From: Burkholderia cenocepacia
Lineage (GTDB): Bacteria > Pseudomonadota > Gammaproteobacteria > Burkholderiales > Burkholderiaceae
DNA: 64,000 bases
Reading direction: 5' to 3'
Assembly: GCF_900446215.1 (NCBI RefSeq)
Contig: NZ_UAQZ01000017.1
Coordinates: 124,001 to 188,000 of the forward strand
How positions within the stretch are numbered: position 1 is the first letter of the stretch; each line of letters opens with the position of its first letter. Below, in pieces: positions 7,581-16,821 of the stretch. A program made the position numbers and the translations under genes. The notes under the pieces were generated by a model that was not told where the DNA came from, made no database searches, and saw only the letters and a program-made list of their open reading frames with translations.

Positions 7581-9337
7581 GATCGGACTCCGTCAGGTTC
7601 TGTCGTGGATGGCCGGGCGGACCGCCCGCCGGCGTCGGCCGCGCGGGCGGCCAGGTGATCGGCGGCGAGATACCCGAAGGTCATCGCCGGACCGAGCGTC
7701 GAGCCCGCGCCGGGGTAGCTCGCGCCCATCATCGATGCGCTGGTGTTGCCGATCGCATAGAGGCCGTCGATCGGTTCGCCGTCGGCGCGCAGCACGCGGG
7801 CGTGCGCGTCGGTGACGAGCCCGCCCTTCGTGCCGATGTCGCCGGCGTCGATCCGCACCGCATAGAACGGCGGCTGGTCGACCGGCCCCAGGCACGGGTT
7901 CGGCTGGTTCCGCGGGTCGCCGTAATACGTGTCGAACGCGTTGTCGCCCTTGCCGAACGCTTCGTCGACACCGGTGATCGCGTAGCGCGCCATGTCGCGC
8001 AGCGTGGCGTGCAACCCCGCCGCGTCGACGCCGATCCGCGCAGCCAGCGCGTCGATCGTGTCGGCCTTCACGAGCACGTCGCGAAACGCATCCGGGATCC
8101 TCGAATCGGGCATCATCGACGCCGGCATGATCGGCCCGCACGGATACTTGCGGCGAAAGCGCGCGTCGAACACCATCCATGCCGGCACGCTCGCGCCGGT
8201 GCGCGCATGATCGCGATACATCGCGGGCACGAATTCGGAATACGGCGCGGCCTCGTTGACGAAGCGCCGGCCGAGGCCGTTGACGATCACGCAGCCCGGC
8301 AGGTTGCGTTCGACGAACAGCGCGCGCTGCTTCTCCTCACCCGCGACGCCGACGGTCGGCGCACCCCACACGTGCTCCATCAGCGCCAGCGCGCCGCCGA
8401 GCCGGTGGCCTTCGGCAATCGCATCGCCCGTGTTGGACGGCGGCGTCGCGCTCCACTGCGTCCGGGTCGGCTGCGGCAGGTAACGTTCGCGCATCGGCTG
8501 GTTGCGCTCGAAACCGCCCGCGCCGAGGATCACGCCGCGCCGCGCGGCGATCGTCACCGGCTGTCCGAAGCGCTGCACGCGTACGCCCGTCACGCGGCCG
8601 TCCACCTCGAGCAGGTCGCGCATCGGCGTCTCGAGCCACACGGGCACGTGACGGTCGAGCAGTGCGCGACGCAGCCCGCCGATCAGCGCATTGCCGAGCG
8701 TCAGGCGCCGGTCGCGCCGCGTGCGGCGGCGCATGCCGACATCGAGCCAGTAGCGGCCAAACTGCGCGATCGCGAGCCGCATGAAACCGGGGCCGCGCGA
8801 GAACAACGTATGCGCTTCCTTCGACGTCACCGCGACGCGCCCGCCGATCAGCGTGCCGGGCGACGGCGGCCGCAGCCGCTCGAACTCGTCGCCGAGCAGC
8901 CCGCCGTCGAATGGCAGCGGATCGAGCGCGCGATACCCCGGCATCGCGCCCGGCAGCTTCTGGAAATAGTCCGCATACATCGGCAGCGCCTGATAGCGCA
9001 CGGGCGTCTTCGATTCCAGATAACGCAGCATCTCCGGCGCGCGGTCGAGATACGCATCGAGCTTGTCGGGCGTCGAGGCGCCGGCCGTGCACGCGTCGAG
9101 ATAGCGGCGCGCGGCGTCGCGCGAGTCGGTCGCGCCGAGTTCGGCGATATGGTGATTGCACGGCACCCAGATGCCGCCGCCCGATACCGCCGACGTGCCG
9201 CCGTACCGCGCCGTCTTCTCGATCACCACGACGGACAGCCCGTGGTCGGCCGCGCGGCACGCGGCGAGCAGCGCGCCCGCGCCCGAGCCGACGACCACCA
9301 CGTCGAACGCGTATTGCCGTGCTTGCGTGTCGTTCAT
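7577..9337 (-). CDS. KstD-like FAD-dependent dehydrogenase (3-ketosteroid delta-1-dehydrogenase family)
   Basis: This 586-residue flavoprotein of the KstD/fumarate-reductase family would introduce a double bond into a cyclic ketone. The N-terminal FAD site is VVVVGSGAGALLAACRAA, followed by the GGTSAVSGGGIWVP flavin loop. Near the C-terminus, GLYAIGNTSASMMGASYPGAGSTLG contains Y-P-G-A-G, matching the catalytic Tyr/Gly pair described for Rhodococcus KstD1 (Y487, G491). Substrate specificity (1-ene, 4-ene or non-steroid) cannot be fixed from sequence. It lies 10 bases downstream of the HsaA-like gene and overlaps the flavin reductase gene. Confidence 0.85.
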   Translation of the reverse strand: MNDTQARQYAFDVVVVGSGAGALLAACRAADHGLSVVVIEKTARYGGTSAVSGGGIWVPCNHHIAELGATDSRDAARRYLDACTAGASTPDKLDAYLDRAPEMLRYLESKTPVRYQALPMYADYFQKLPGAMPGYRALDPLPFDGGLLGDEFERLRPPSPGTLIGGRVAVTSKEAHTLFSRGPGFMRLAIAQFGRYWLDVGMRRRTRRDRRLTLGNALIGGLRRALLDRHVPVWLETPMRDLLEVDGRVTGVRVQRFGQPVTIAARRGVILGAGGFERNQPMRERYLPQPTRTQWSATPPSNTGDAIAEGHRLGGALALMEHVWGAPTVGVAGEEKQRALFVERNLPGCVIVNGLGRRFVNEAAPYSEFVPAMYRDHARTGASVPAWMVFDARFRRKYPCGPIMPASMMPDSRIPDAFRDVLVKADTIDALAARIGVDAAGLHATLRDMARYAITGVDEAFGKGDNAFDTYYGDPRNQPNPCLGPVDQPPFYAVRIDAGDIGTKGGLVTDAHARVLRADGEPIDGLYAIGNTSASMMGASYPGAGSTLGPAMTFGYLAADHLAARAADAGGRSARPSTTEPDGVRS

Positions 9338-9347
9338 CCTGGCCCCG

Positions 9348-10541
9348 TCAGATGAAGAAGTCGGTGTTCTCGCGGCCGAGCATCACCGCGCCGAGGTTCT
9401 GGCCGAAGCGGTCCACGTTGTTCGCGTAGTGCGCGCGGGCCGCATGCAGGTCGAGGAAGCGGCGCACCAGCGGATTGCGGTGATAGATGCCGTTGCCGCC
9501 CGCATAGCGCAGCAGCGCGTTCGCGGCCTGCGCGCAGCGTTCGGCGACCTGCGCGGACTGGTAGCGGAAATGCACGCGGCGCTCGATCGACACCGCCGGG
9601 CCGCCGGTCACCGACGCCATCAGTTCCGCGAAATTGCGCTGGAGCAGCACCTTCATCTCGTCGATCGCCACCGCCGCGCTCGCGCATGCGTGCTGCGCGC
9701 CCGGATCGTCGGTCGTCTTCGCGCCGCTGTTGGCGGACACGCGCGTCGCCGCATAGCCGGTGAAATCGTCGAGCGCACCCTGCAGCGCGCCGATGCACGA
9801 CGTGCACACCGCACGCACGAAAATCTGCGCGAACGGCAGCTTGAACAGCGGCGCGTCGTTGACCGCCAGCCCGGGGCTCGTGCCCATCATCCCGTCGATC
9901 GCCTTGTGCGTGCGGTACGCGGGCACGAACGCGTCGTCGACGACGATGTCGTGGCTGCCCGTCGCGCGCAGGCCGAGCACGTCCCAGTCCTGCTCGATCC
10001 GGTAGTCGGCTTTCGGCAGCAGGAAGGTGCGGTATTCGGGCGGCTGGCCGGCCTCGGCCGGCGGCACCAGCGCGCCGAGGAACACCCATTCGCACAGTTC
10101 GCTGCCGCTCGAGAACTTCCAGTGGCCCGACAGCCGGAAGCCGCCGTCCACCGGCGTCACGCGGCCGACCGGCATGTAGGTCGACGCGATCAGCGTCGCC
10201 GGATCGTTGCCCCACACGTCCTGCTGCGCGCGTTCGTCGAACAGCGCGAGCTGCCAGTTATGCACGCCGACGACGCCGTACACCCACGCGGTCGACATGC
10301 AGCCGCGCGCGAGCGCCATCTGGATCTCGAAGAAGGTCTGCGGATCGAGCTCGTAGCCGCCGTAACGCTTCGGCTGCAGCACCTTGAAGAAGCCGGCGGC
10401 CTGCATGTCGGCGATCGTCTCGGCCGGGATGCGGCCCTGCGCTTGCGCGTGCGCGGCGCGGCCGGCCAGCGTCGGCGCCAGCGCCTCGGCCCGGGCGATC
10501 AGCGTGGCGGCCAATGCGTTCGAATCGTTGTCGCGATGCAC
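9348..10541 (-). CDS. flavin-dependent monooxygenase, HsaA-like (acyl-CoA dehydrogenase fold)
   Basis: This 397-residue protein has the acyl-CoA dehydrogenase fold of two-component flavin monooxygenases such as HsaA, which ortho-hydroxylates 3-HSA, and the HpaH/C2 enzymes. Visible stretches include FFKVLQPKRYGGYELDP, CMSTAWVYGVVGVHNW, GHWKFSSGSELCEW, DVLGLRATGSHDIVVDDAFVP and the C-terminal GRENTDFFI, typical of the HsaA group. The GTG start at 10541 has CAGGAGA 5 bases upstream. Its reductase is probably the HsaB-like gene two positions downstream, with the KstD-like gene between them. Confidence 0.85.
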   Translation of the reverse strand: MHRDNDSNALAATLIARAEALAPTLAGRAAHAQAQGRIPAETIADMQAAGFFKVLQPKRYGGYELDPQTFFEIQMALARGCMSTAWVYGVVGVHNWQLALFDERAQQDVWGNDPATLIASTYMPVGRVTPVDGGFRLSGHWKFSSGSELCEWVFLGALVPPAEAGQPPEYRTFLLPKADYRIEQDWDVLGLRATGSHDIVVDDAFVPAYRTHKAIDGMMGTSPGLAVNDAPLFKLPFAQIFVRAVCTSCIGALQGALDDFTGYAATRVSANSGAKTTDDPGAQHACASAAVAIDEMKVLLQRNFAELMASVTGGPAVSIERRVHFRYQSAQVAERCAQAANALLRYAGGNGIYHRNPLVRRFLDLHAARAHYANNVDRFGQNLGAVMLGRENTDFFI

Positions 10542-10555
10542 GAATGTCTCCTGTG

Positions 10556-10595
10556 GAACGGGGGCGGCGCCGCGGCGCCCGCCCCGCTCCCGTTC
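10556..10595 (-). other. strong stem-loop between LLM and HsaA-like genes
   Basis: Outer arms GAACGGG (10556-10562) and CCCGTTC (10589-10595) enclose a further GC-rich stem (GGGGCGG at 10561-10567 with CCGCCCC at 10579-10585, sharing two bases with the outer arm as alternative pairings). It lies just before the ribosome site of the HsaA-like gene. No T-run follows, so an mRNA-processing or partial-attenuation element is more likely than a full terminator. Confidence 0.45.
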
Positions 10596-10704
10596 AAAGT
10601 TGTTCGGCGCGGCCTGGCCGCGGGCGATGCTCGCCACCACCGATGGTCGGCTTCGCGCGAGCGCGCCGCATCGTCCGACCGGACGACGGGCGCGGCCCGG
10701 TGCA

Positions 10705-11844
10705 TCACGCGCAGGCCCGTTCCTTCTCGCGATTGAAGAACGGGATCACGTGCTCGCCGATGTTGCGGATCGTCTCCATCTGCGCTTCGTGCGGCACCGT
10801 ACCCATCTGGCACAGGAACAGCACTTCGTCGACACCGGCTGCCTGCAGGCGGCCGACATAGCCGATGCAGTCGTCCACCGTGCCGTACGCGTGGTTCGGG
10901 TTCATCATCGCGAGCGCCGGGTCGGCGAAGTTCACGACGACTTCCTCCGACGCGAAGCGCGAGCGGATCACCATCTCGCCGGTGTCGGCCTGCACGAGGT
11001 CGTCGCCCCACTTCGCCGGGTCCGGCCGCTCGCCGCCCGTGTACCAGTACGCGAGCGATTCCATGAAGTAGCGCTGGCCGCGGATACCGATCTTGCGGGC
11101 CGCCTGGCCGTCCGCCATCACGACCGTCGGGCACAGCGCGGCGAGGTGCTGCGTCGGGCGGAAGCCGACCTGGTCTTCCGGCTTGCGGTTCGCCCATGCG
11201 TCGCGGTACACCGCGTTCTTCTTCGCGACTTCGTCGGGGCCGCCGAAGCCGAGCACCAGCGCGCCCATCCCGCGCTGGCCGGCGCGCAGCAGCGCGTCGG
11301 TGTTGGTGCATGCGAGGTACATCGGCGGGTGCGGGTCCTGGAACGGCTTCGGGTGGATCGGGCGCTTCGGAATCTTGATGTACTGGCCGTCGTGCTCGAT
11401 CTCGTCCTGCACGAACATCTTCGGCACGAGGTACATCGATTCGTCGATCATCGGCTGCAGCGCGTCGAGGTCGTAGCCGAACGCGCCGGCTTCCTGCTGG
11501 CTGCCGCCCTTGCCGACGCCGAAATGCACGCGGCCACCCGACAGGATGTCGAGCAGCGCGACCCGCTCGGCCACCTTGATCGGGTGATTCATCGCCGGCG
11601 GCAGGCACACGACGCCGTGGCCGAGGCCGATGCGCGTCGTGCGGCCGGCCAGGTACGCGAGGAAGGTTTCCGGCGCGCTCATGTGCGCATAGTTGGTCAG
11701 CGACGTGTGTTCCACGCACCAGATCGTGTCGAAACCGACCTGCTCGGCGAGCAGCGCCTGTTCGACCGTTTCCTTGAACACCCGGTGGTCGCCCTCGCGC
11801 GACGCGTCGGTGGTCTGGGCTTCGTAGATGAGGGAAAACTTCAT
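10705..11844 (-). CDS. LLM-class flavin-dependent oxidoreductase (luciferase-like)
   Basis: First gene of the leftward catabolic run: 379 residues with a bacterial-luciferase TIM-barrel fold using reduced flavin. The N-terminus MKFSLIYEAQTTDAS is the first beta strand. Also visible are GFDTIWCVEHTSLTNYAHMSAPETFLAYLAGRT-type barrel motifs, RIGLGHGVVCLPPAMNHP, GRVHFGVGKGGSQQE and PHPPMYLACTNTDALLRAGQRGMG. It probably hydroxylates, or oxidises in Baeyer-Villiger style, an intermediate of the cluster. The Met at 11844 is used because the fold starts there, with TGGAG 10 bases upstream. A 163-base gap with a stable stem-loop separates it from the next gene. Confidence 0.82.
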   Translation of the reverse strand: MKFSLIYEAQTTDASREGDHRVFKETVEQALLAEQVGFDTIWCVEHTSLTNYAHMSAPETFLAYLAGRTTRIGLGHGVVCLPPAMNHPIKVAERVALLDILSGGRVHFGVGKGGSQQEAGAFGYDLDALQPMIDESMYLVPKMFVQDEIEHDGQYIKIPKRPIHPKPFQDPHPPMYLACTNTDALLRAGQRGMGALVLGFGGPDEVAKKNAVYRDAWANRKPEDQVGFRPTQHLAALCPTVVMADGQAARKIGIRGQRYFMESLAYWYTGGERPDPAKWGDDLVQADTGEMVIRSRFASEEVVVNFADPALAMMNPNHAYGTVDDCIGYVGRLQAAGVDEVLFLCQMGTVPHEAQMETIRNIGEHVIPFFNREKERACA

Positions 11845-12104
11845 TGCGTGCGTCTCCATGTCTGTTGGACGAATCGGGGTCGCGCAGGCCGCCCGCACGA
11901 TACGGACGAATAGCGACGGTCCACGAATGGGAGTGTCGGCGCGCCGGCTGGCGCGGGCATCATCTGTTCGGAGTAGCCGGACGCCCGCGGCGACAGAGGG
12001 GTTTCACGGTCATCCGATCGGACTGCGTGAGCGCGCGAGCGGCGCGCTAGCATCGGACGACGGCGCACTGCACGCCGCCCACATCAAGACAAGGGAGAAC
12101 CGGG

Positions 12105-12455
12105 ATGAAGGTATCGATGCTGCTGTATCCGGTCGACGACATCGACACGGCGTTGCCGCTGTTCGTCGACGGGCTCGGCCTGAACGTGAAGTTTCGCGAC
12201 GGCGACCGTTATTGCGCGCTCGACGGCGGCCCGCTGACGATCGCGCTGGTCGCGGGCGACGAGCAGATCGTCGAGCGCGCGGCGCTCACGCTGCGCGTCG
12301 ACGAGGACGACGACCTGTATGCGGCGATGGCGCGGGTCGTGAAGGCCGGCGCATCGGTGCGCGTGCCCGTGCAGGCCGGACCGCACGAATACCGCGCGGT
12401 GCTGGAGGACAGGAACGGCGCGTTGCTGGTGATTTCGCAGAAACGGTCGGCATGA
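12105..12455 (+). CDS. VOC (glyoxalase/bleomycin-resistance) family protein
   Basis: This single-domain VOC protein of 116 residues begins MKVSMLLYPVDDIDTALPLFVDGLGLNVKFRDGDRY, the usual first half-barrel, and ends with a second beta-alpha-beta unit (HEYRAVLEDRNGALLVISQK). Metal ligands are not clear, so it may bind ligand without catalysis. GGGAG lies 7 bases upstream of ATG. It is transcribed divergently from the catabolic run, and the 260 bases between them hold both promoters. Its role there is not known. Confidence 0.8.
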   Translation: MKVSMLLYPVDDIDTALPLFVDGLGLNVKFRDGDRYCALDGGPLTIALVAGDEQIVERAALTLRVDEDDDLYAAMARVVKAGASVRVPVQAGPHEYRAVLEDRNGALLVISQKRSA

Positions 12456-12515
12456 CGATGCGCGGCGCGGTCGCCGGATGCCCGCGCGCCGGATGCCGCG
12501 CGGGCGTAGCCGGCG

Positions 12516-13376
12516 TCACGCGTCCGCGCCCGACGCGCGCAGATCGCTGGTTTCCAGCAGCTCGAGCAACGTGCCGGCCGGCTGGCTGAGCCGCTTCGCG
12601 GCCAGCGCGATGAATTCGACGTCGGGCAGCGCGGGCAGCCCGTCGCCGTTCACGGGCGGCGCCAGCCCCCGCGCGGACAGGTACTGCGACGTCGCGGTCA
12701 GCCCGAGCCCCGCGCGCGCGGCCGCGATGCAGCCCGGCTGGCTGCTGCTCGAACACACGACTTCCCAGCCGATGCCCTTTTCCGCGAGCGCGTTCAGCAC
12801 CACCGCGCGCGTGACGCTCGGCTCGGCCACCAGCACGAGCGGCAGCGGGCGCTCCAGATCGACGACGGTGCCCGGCCGCGCGACCCATTCGAGCCGCGCG
12901 CGCAGCAGCGGCGTGCCGCGCCGTTCGCCGAGCCGCCGCTTGCCGATCATCAGGTCGAGCGCGCCCGCGTCCATCAGTGCGTAGAGCCGGCTCGTCATGC
13001 CGGTGGTGATTTCCAGCGCGACATCGGGATGCGCGGCGCGGAACCCGGCCAGCACCTCCGGCAGCGCGACGAGCGCGAGATCGTCCGACGCGCCAAGCCG
13101 CACGCGCCCCTGCAGCCGCGGTTTGCGAAATTGCGATTCGGCGCGGTTCAGCGCCTGCAGGATCACGTTCGCATGCACGAGCAGCGCCTCGCCGTCGGCC
13201 GTCATCGCGATCGAATGGGTATCGCGCACGAACAGCCGGCGGCCGACGCTCTCTTCGAGGCGACGGATGTGTTCGCTGACGCTCGACTGGTTGAGCCCGA
13301 GCTGCCGGCCCGCTTCGGTGAAGCTGCGGCAGTTCGTGACGGTCGCGAACGTCTTGAGCCAGACGGGATTGAGCAT
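12516..13376 (-). CDS. LysR-family regulator of the divergent MFS exporter
   Basis: This 286-residue LysR regulator has the N-terminal winged helix (WLKTFATVTNCRSFTEAGRQLGLNQSSVSEHIRRLEESVGRRLFVRD, residues about 5-52) and an effector domain from about residue 90. It is divergent from the DHA2 exporter at 13534, with an inverted repeat between them, so the exporter is its probable target. The inducer is not predictable. Confidence 0.9.
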   Translation of the reverse strand: MLNPVWLKTFATVTNCRSFTEAGRQLGLNQSSVSEHIRRLEESVGRRLFVRDTHSIAMTADGEALLVHANVILQALNRAESQFRKPRLQGRVRLGASDDLALVALPEVLAGFRAAHPDVALEITTGMTSRLYALMDAGALDLMIGKRRLGERRGTPLLRARLEWVARPGTVVDLERPLPLVLVAEPSVTRAVVLNALAEKGIGWEVVCSSSSQPGCIAAARAGLGLTATSQYLSARGLAPPVNGDGLPALPDVEFIALAAKRLSQPAGTLLELLETSDLRASGADA

Positions 13377-13383
13377 CCCGCAT

Positions 13384-13406
13384 TGTCATCGTCATTTCCG
13401 ATGACA
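13384..13406. promoter_or_regulatory. LysR-type operator between divergent regulator and exporter
   Basis: TGTCATC and GATGACA are separated by 9 bases, giving the T-N11-A core of LysR boxes. It lies 8-30 bases upstream of the LysR start, fitting autorepression and control of the divergent exporter. Confidence 0.6.
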
Positions 13407-13533
13407 GTCAATGCCTTGAGGCGGCTTCCCGATGACCAGCGGAATCGGTACCATCGAGCGCTCGACGTCCGGCACGCGCCGCGCGACCGCGCAGCGGCGC
13501 CGCCTGCCGGACCTTCGCCCCACCGATTTCGCC

Positions 13534-14922
13534 ATGTCCCGGGAACCCACACACTCCGCGCTGCTCTGGATCGTCGCCGCTGCGTTCTTCATGCAGTCGC
13601 TCGACACGACGATCGTCAACACCGCGCTGCCGTCGATCGCCCAAAGCCTGCAGGCGTCGCCGCTCGCGATGCAGCCCGTCGTGGTCGTCTACACGCTGAC
13701 GATGGCGATGCTCACGCCGGCGTCCGGCTGGCTCGCCGACCGGTTCGGCACGCGCCGCGTGTTCTCGGTCGCGATCCTCGTGTTCGTGCTCGCGTCGATC
13801 GGCTGCGCGGCGTCGCATACGCTCGGCCAGTTGGTCGTCGCGCGCGCCGTGCAGGGCATCGGCGGCTCGATGCTGCTGCCGATCGGGCGGCTCGCCGTGC
13901 TGCGTCGCGTGCCGGGCGAACAGTACGTCGCGGCGATCGCGTTCGTGTCGATCGCCGGCCAGCTCGGCCCGATCGTCGGGCCGACGCTCGGCGGCTGGCT
14001 CACGCAGGCGATTTCGTGGCACTGGGTGTTCATCGTCAACGTGCCGGTCGGCGTGGTCGGCTTCATCGCCGTGCAGCGCTACCTGCCGCACGACCAGGCG
14101 ACGCAGCCGCCGCCGTTCGACTTCGTCGGCTGCGCGCTGCTGTCGGCCGCGATGATCGCGCTGTCGCTCGCGATCGACCCGCCGATGTCCGCGCACCGCG
14201 CCGCGTGGGCGGCCGCGCTCGCGGCGCTCGGGCTGGCAAGCGCGCTCGCGTACCTGCCGCACGCGCGGCGACGCGCGCAGCCGCTGTTCCGGCTCGGGCT
14301 GTTCCGCGAGCCGAACTTCGGGTCCGGGCTGCTCGGCAACCTGCTGTGCCGGATCGGCACGAGTTCGGTGCCGTTCATGCTGCCGCTGTTGATGCAGGTG
14401 CAGCTCGGCTATACGCCGCTGCAGTCGGGGCTGATGATGCTGCCGGCCGCGATCGCGGGCGTCGTCGCGAAACGGTGGATCGCGCCGCTCGTGAAGCGCT
14501 TCGGCTATGCGACGTTTCTGGTCGTGAATACGGGGATCGTCGGCTGCGCGATCGCGGGGTTCGCGCTGGTGTCGGCGCGGCCCGCGCCGGTGCTGGAAGG
14601 CGTGCTGCTGATCGTGTTCGGCGCGGCGAATTCGATGCAGTTCGCGGCGATGAACGGCGTGACGCTCAAGGGGCTGTCGCATGCCGACGCCGGCAGCGGC
14701 AACAGCCTGTTCACGATGATGCAGATGCTCGCGATGGGTCTGGGCGTCTCGATCGGCGGCGGGCTCGTCAACCTGTTCGCCGCCTATCGCGGCTCGATGG
14801 CGCACGGGTTCATGCTGTCGTTCGCGTGCATGGGCGCCGTGACGCTGCTGTCGTCCGTCGTGTTCCGGCGGATCGATACGGCCGCGCCGCCGGCCCATGC
14901 GGCGGCGCGCCCCTCCGCGTGA
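13534..14922 (+). CDS. MFS multidrug exporter, DHA2 (14-TM) family, MdtD-like
   Basis: This 462-residue proton-driven exporter has about fourteen hydrophobic segments. TM1 carries FFMQSLDTTIVNTALPSIAQSL (the D-T-T-I-V-N-x-A-L-P signature of DHA2 pumps). The loop 2-3 motif is GWLADRFGTRRVF, and motif C lies near SIAGQLGPIVGPTLGGWLT. Length is close to E. coli MdtD. The Met at 13534 is chosen because TM1 starts eight residues later. It is divergent from the LysR gene and only 9 bases separate its end from the converging lipoprotein gene. Confidence 0.88.
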   Translation: MSREPTHSALLWIVAAAFFMQSLDTTIVNTALPSIAQSLQASPLAMQPVVVVYTLTMAMLTPASGWLADRFGTRRVFSVAILVFVLASIGCAASHTLGQLVVARAVQGIGGSMLLPIGRLAVLRRVPGEQYVAAIAFVSIAGQLGPIVGPTLGGWLTQAISWHWVFIVNVPVGVVGFIAVQRYLPHDQATQPPPFDFVGCALLSAAMIALSLAIDPPMSAHRAAWAAALAALGLASALAYLPHARRRAQPLFRLGLFREPNFGSGLLGNLLCRIGTSSVPFMLPLLMQVQLGYTPLQSGLMMLPAAIAGVVAKRWIAPLVKRFGYATFLVVNTGIVGCAIAGFALVSARPAPVLEGVLLIVFGAANSMQFAAMNGVTLKGLSHADAGSGNSLFTMMQMLAMGLGVSIGGGLVNLFAAYRGSMAHGFMLSFACMGAVTLLSSVVFRRIDTAAPPAHAAARPSA

Positions 14923-14931
14923 TCGCGGCCG

Positions 14932-15312
14932 TCAGTTCACCGGGCGGCGCTCGACGATGCGCTTGAGCACCCAGCGGATCGACGAACCGTCGGCCGGCGG
15001 CTGCGCGACGCGATATTCGTCGACTTCGAGCGTGTACAGGTAGCCGGGCTGGTACGCAAAGCCTTCGATACCCGCGTACCACAGGCTCCACGGCTCGCCC
15101 GGGCTGCTGCGCACCTGCAGGCACTCCATCGGCGCGACGCCCGTGCAGCGCGCGGACTGCGGCGCGACGTAGACGGTCCGGGTCACGGGCTTGCCGTCGG
15201 CCGGGCGGGCCGCGGCCGGCGCGGTGGCCGCCATATCGGTCTGGCATCCGGCGAGGAGCGTGCTGCCGGCAAGGATGGCCGCGCCAAGCAGCGTTCGGGA
15301 GGGGCGAATCAT
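14932..15312 (-). CDS. DUF4377 lipoprotein
   Basis: This 126-residue outer-membrane or periplasmic lipoprotein has a signal peptide with lipobox LLAGC (Cys at residue 23). The mature part has the DUF4377 pattern: CLQVRSSPGEPWSLWYAGIEGFAYQPGYLYTLEVDEYRV. Some DUF4377 domains are found with HslJ/META-type proteins; the function is unknown. It is monocistronic and convergent with the MFS gene. Confidence 0.82.
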   Translation of the reverse strand: MIRPSRTLLGAAILAGSTLLAGCQTDMAATAPAAARPADGKPVTRTVYVAPQSARCTGVAPMECLQVRSSPGEPWSLWYAGIEGFAYQPGYLYTLEVDEYRVAQPPADGSSIRWVLKRIVERRPVN

Positions 15313-15534
15313 CTGATGTTCCTCTGGGAGCGTTGGAGGGCCGATTAGACGAGCCGCCCGGCGCGAAAGTTCACAACTACCTTACAAAACCGGTTCGACC
15401 ACCCTCATTTATGGGATGTCGCGCGCGCGCCGATACGTTACCGTGTTCCGGTTCCGCTCTGCGCAGCCGCCGGCGGTCCGCACGTGCACGCCGAGCGCAT
15501 CGCGACCCGGCGGCCGCAACAGGAGACAACCCGA

Positions 15535-16710
15535 ATGACCACGGCGACCGCGGCCCTGCCGCCGCATCTTGCCCAGTCGAAACTGACGCTCGAGCAGTTC
15601 GACGCCTTGCTCACGAAGATCTACGAAGGCCCGCTCGAGGACGTCCCGTGGGGCGGCGCGCTCGAACAGATCCGCGTGCATCTGCACGCGAACTACGCGA
15701 CGATGATCCTGCGCTGGCCCGCCAGCGGCCATGCGGGGCTGATGATCAATGCGTCGGAAAACAGCGCGCCGCTGCCGGGCGTCGCGTCGTACAACAGCTA
15801 CTACTACGCGCTCGACCCGTTCGTGAACCTGCCGACCGATCGCGTCGTCACGGTCGACGAGTTGCTCGGCGCCGGCGTCTGGCGCAACAGCGCGATGTAT
15901 GCCGAATTCCTGAAGCCGCTCGACGTCGGCCATCTGATGGGCGCCGACCTGCGCACGCACGACGGCGTCGAGTGCCGCTTTCGCGTGTGCCGTTCGCATC
16001 GCGACCACGCGTTCTCGGCGACCGACAAGGCCGTGTGCAACGCGCTGCTGCCGCACCTGAAGCGCGCGGTGCGGCTGCACGCGAAGTTCGGGATGGTCGA
16101 ATCCGAGCGCACGCTGTATGCCAGCACGATCGACCGCATGCTCGTCGGCACCGCGATCCTCGACGAGCGCGGCGCGATCATGAAGACCAATTCCGTCGCC
16201 GACGAGATCTTCGCCGAATGCGACGGCCTGCGCGTGCGCGGCGGCGCGCTCGAAGCGTCGTATCCGCTGGAGGACCGCAAGCTGCAGAAGCTGATCCGCC
16301 AGGTGCTCGCGGAACGCACGGGCAGCACGCCGTCGGTCGCGCACGCGATCGCGGTGCCGCGCCCGTCCGGCAAGCCGCGGCTCGGCGTGCTGATCCGCGC
16401 GGTGCCGCTCAGCGAGTGGTCGGAGGACAATCCGCGCCGGCCGGCGTGCGCGATCTTCATCCGCGATGCCGAGCGCAAGTCGCAGGCGTCGCACGAGATC
16501 GTGCGCAAGCTGTTCGACCTGACGCCGGCCGAGACCGCGCTGGCGCTCGCGCTCGTCAACGGACAGACGCTCGAGGAAGCGGCCGACGAGCTGGCGATCA
16601 GCAAGAACACCGCGCGCTCGCATCTGCGTGCGATCTTTTCGAAGACGGGTGTCACGCGGCAGGCGACGCTGGTGCGGCTGTTGTTGAACAGCGTGCTGTC
16701 GCTGGGGTGA
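15535..16710 (+). CDS. LuxR-type HTH transcriptional regulator with large sensory N-terminus
   Basis: This 391-residue regulator has a C-terminal LuxR/GerE helix-turn-helix (about residues 330-385: DLTPAETALALALVNGQTLEEAADELAISKNTARSHLRAIFSKTGV). The first 320 residues contain a PAS-like middle part (DRMLVGTAILDERGAIMKTNSVADEIF) that may bind a ligand. AGGAG lies upstream of the ATG at 15535. It sits 111 bases upstream of the SDR gene on the same strand and could control it. No signal-synthase gene is nearby. Confidence 0.85.
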   Translation: MTTATAALPPHLAQSKLTLEQFDALLTKIYEGPLEDVPWGGALEQIRVHLHANYATMILRWPASGHAGLMINASENSAPLPGVASYNSYYYALDPFVNLPTDRVVTVDELLGAGVWRNSAMYAEFLKPLDVGHLMGADLRTHDGVECRFRVCRSHRDHAFSATDKAVCNALLPHLKRAVRLHAKFGMVESERTLYASTIDRMLVGTAILDERGAIMKTNSVADEIFAECDGLRVRGGALEASYPLEDRKLQKLIRQVLAERTGSTPSVAHAIAVPRPSGKPRLGVLIRAVPLSEWSEDNPRRPACAIFIRDAERKSQASHEIVRKLFDLTPAETALALALVNGQTLEEAADELAISKNTARSHLRAIFSKTGVTRQATLVRLLLNSVLSLG

Positions 16711-16821
16711 AGCGTTCGCCGCAATGCCGCCACCGCCGAATCCGCCTAGTCCGTTTCAACGTCGAAGCATCGGCGCAGCCCGCCTAACCTGTCCGTCCGA
16801 CCCGCGCTTCAGGAGACAGGA

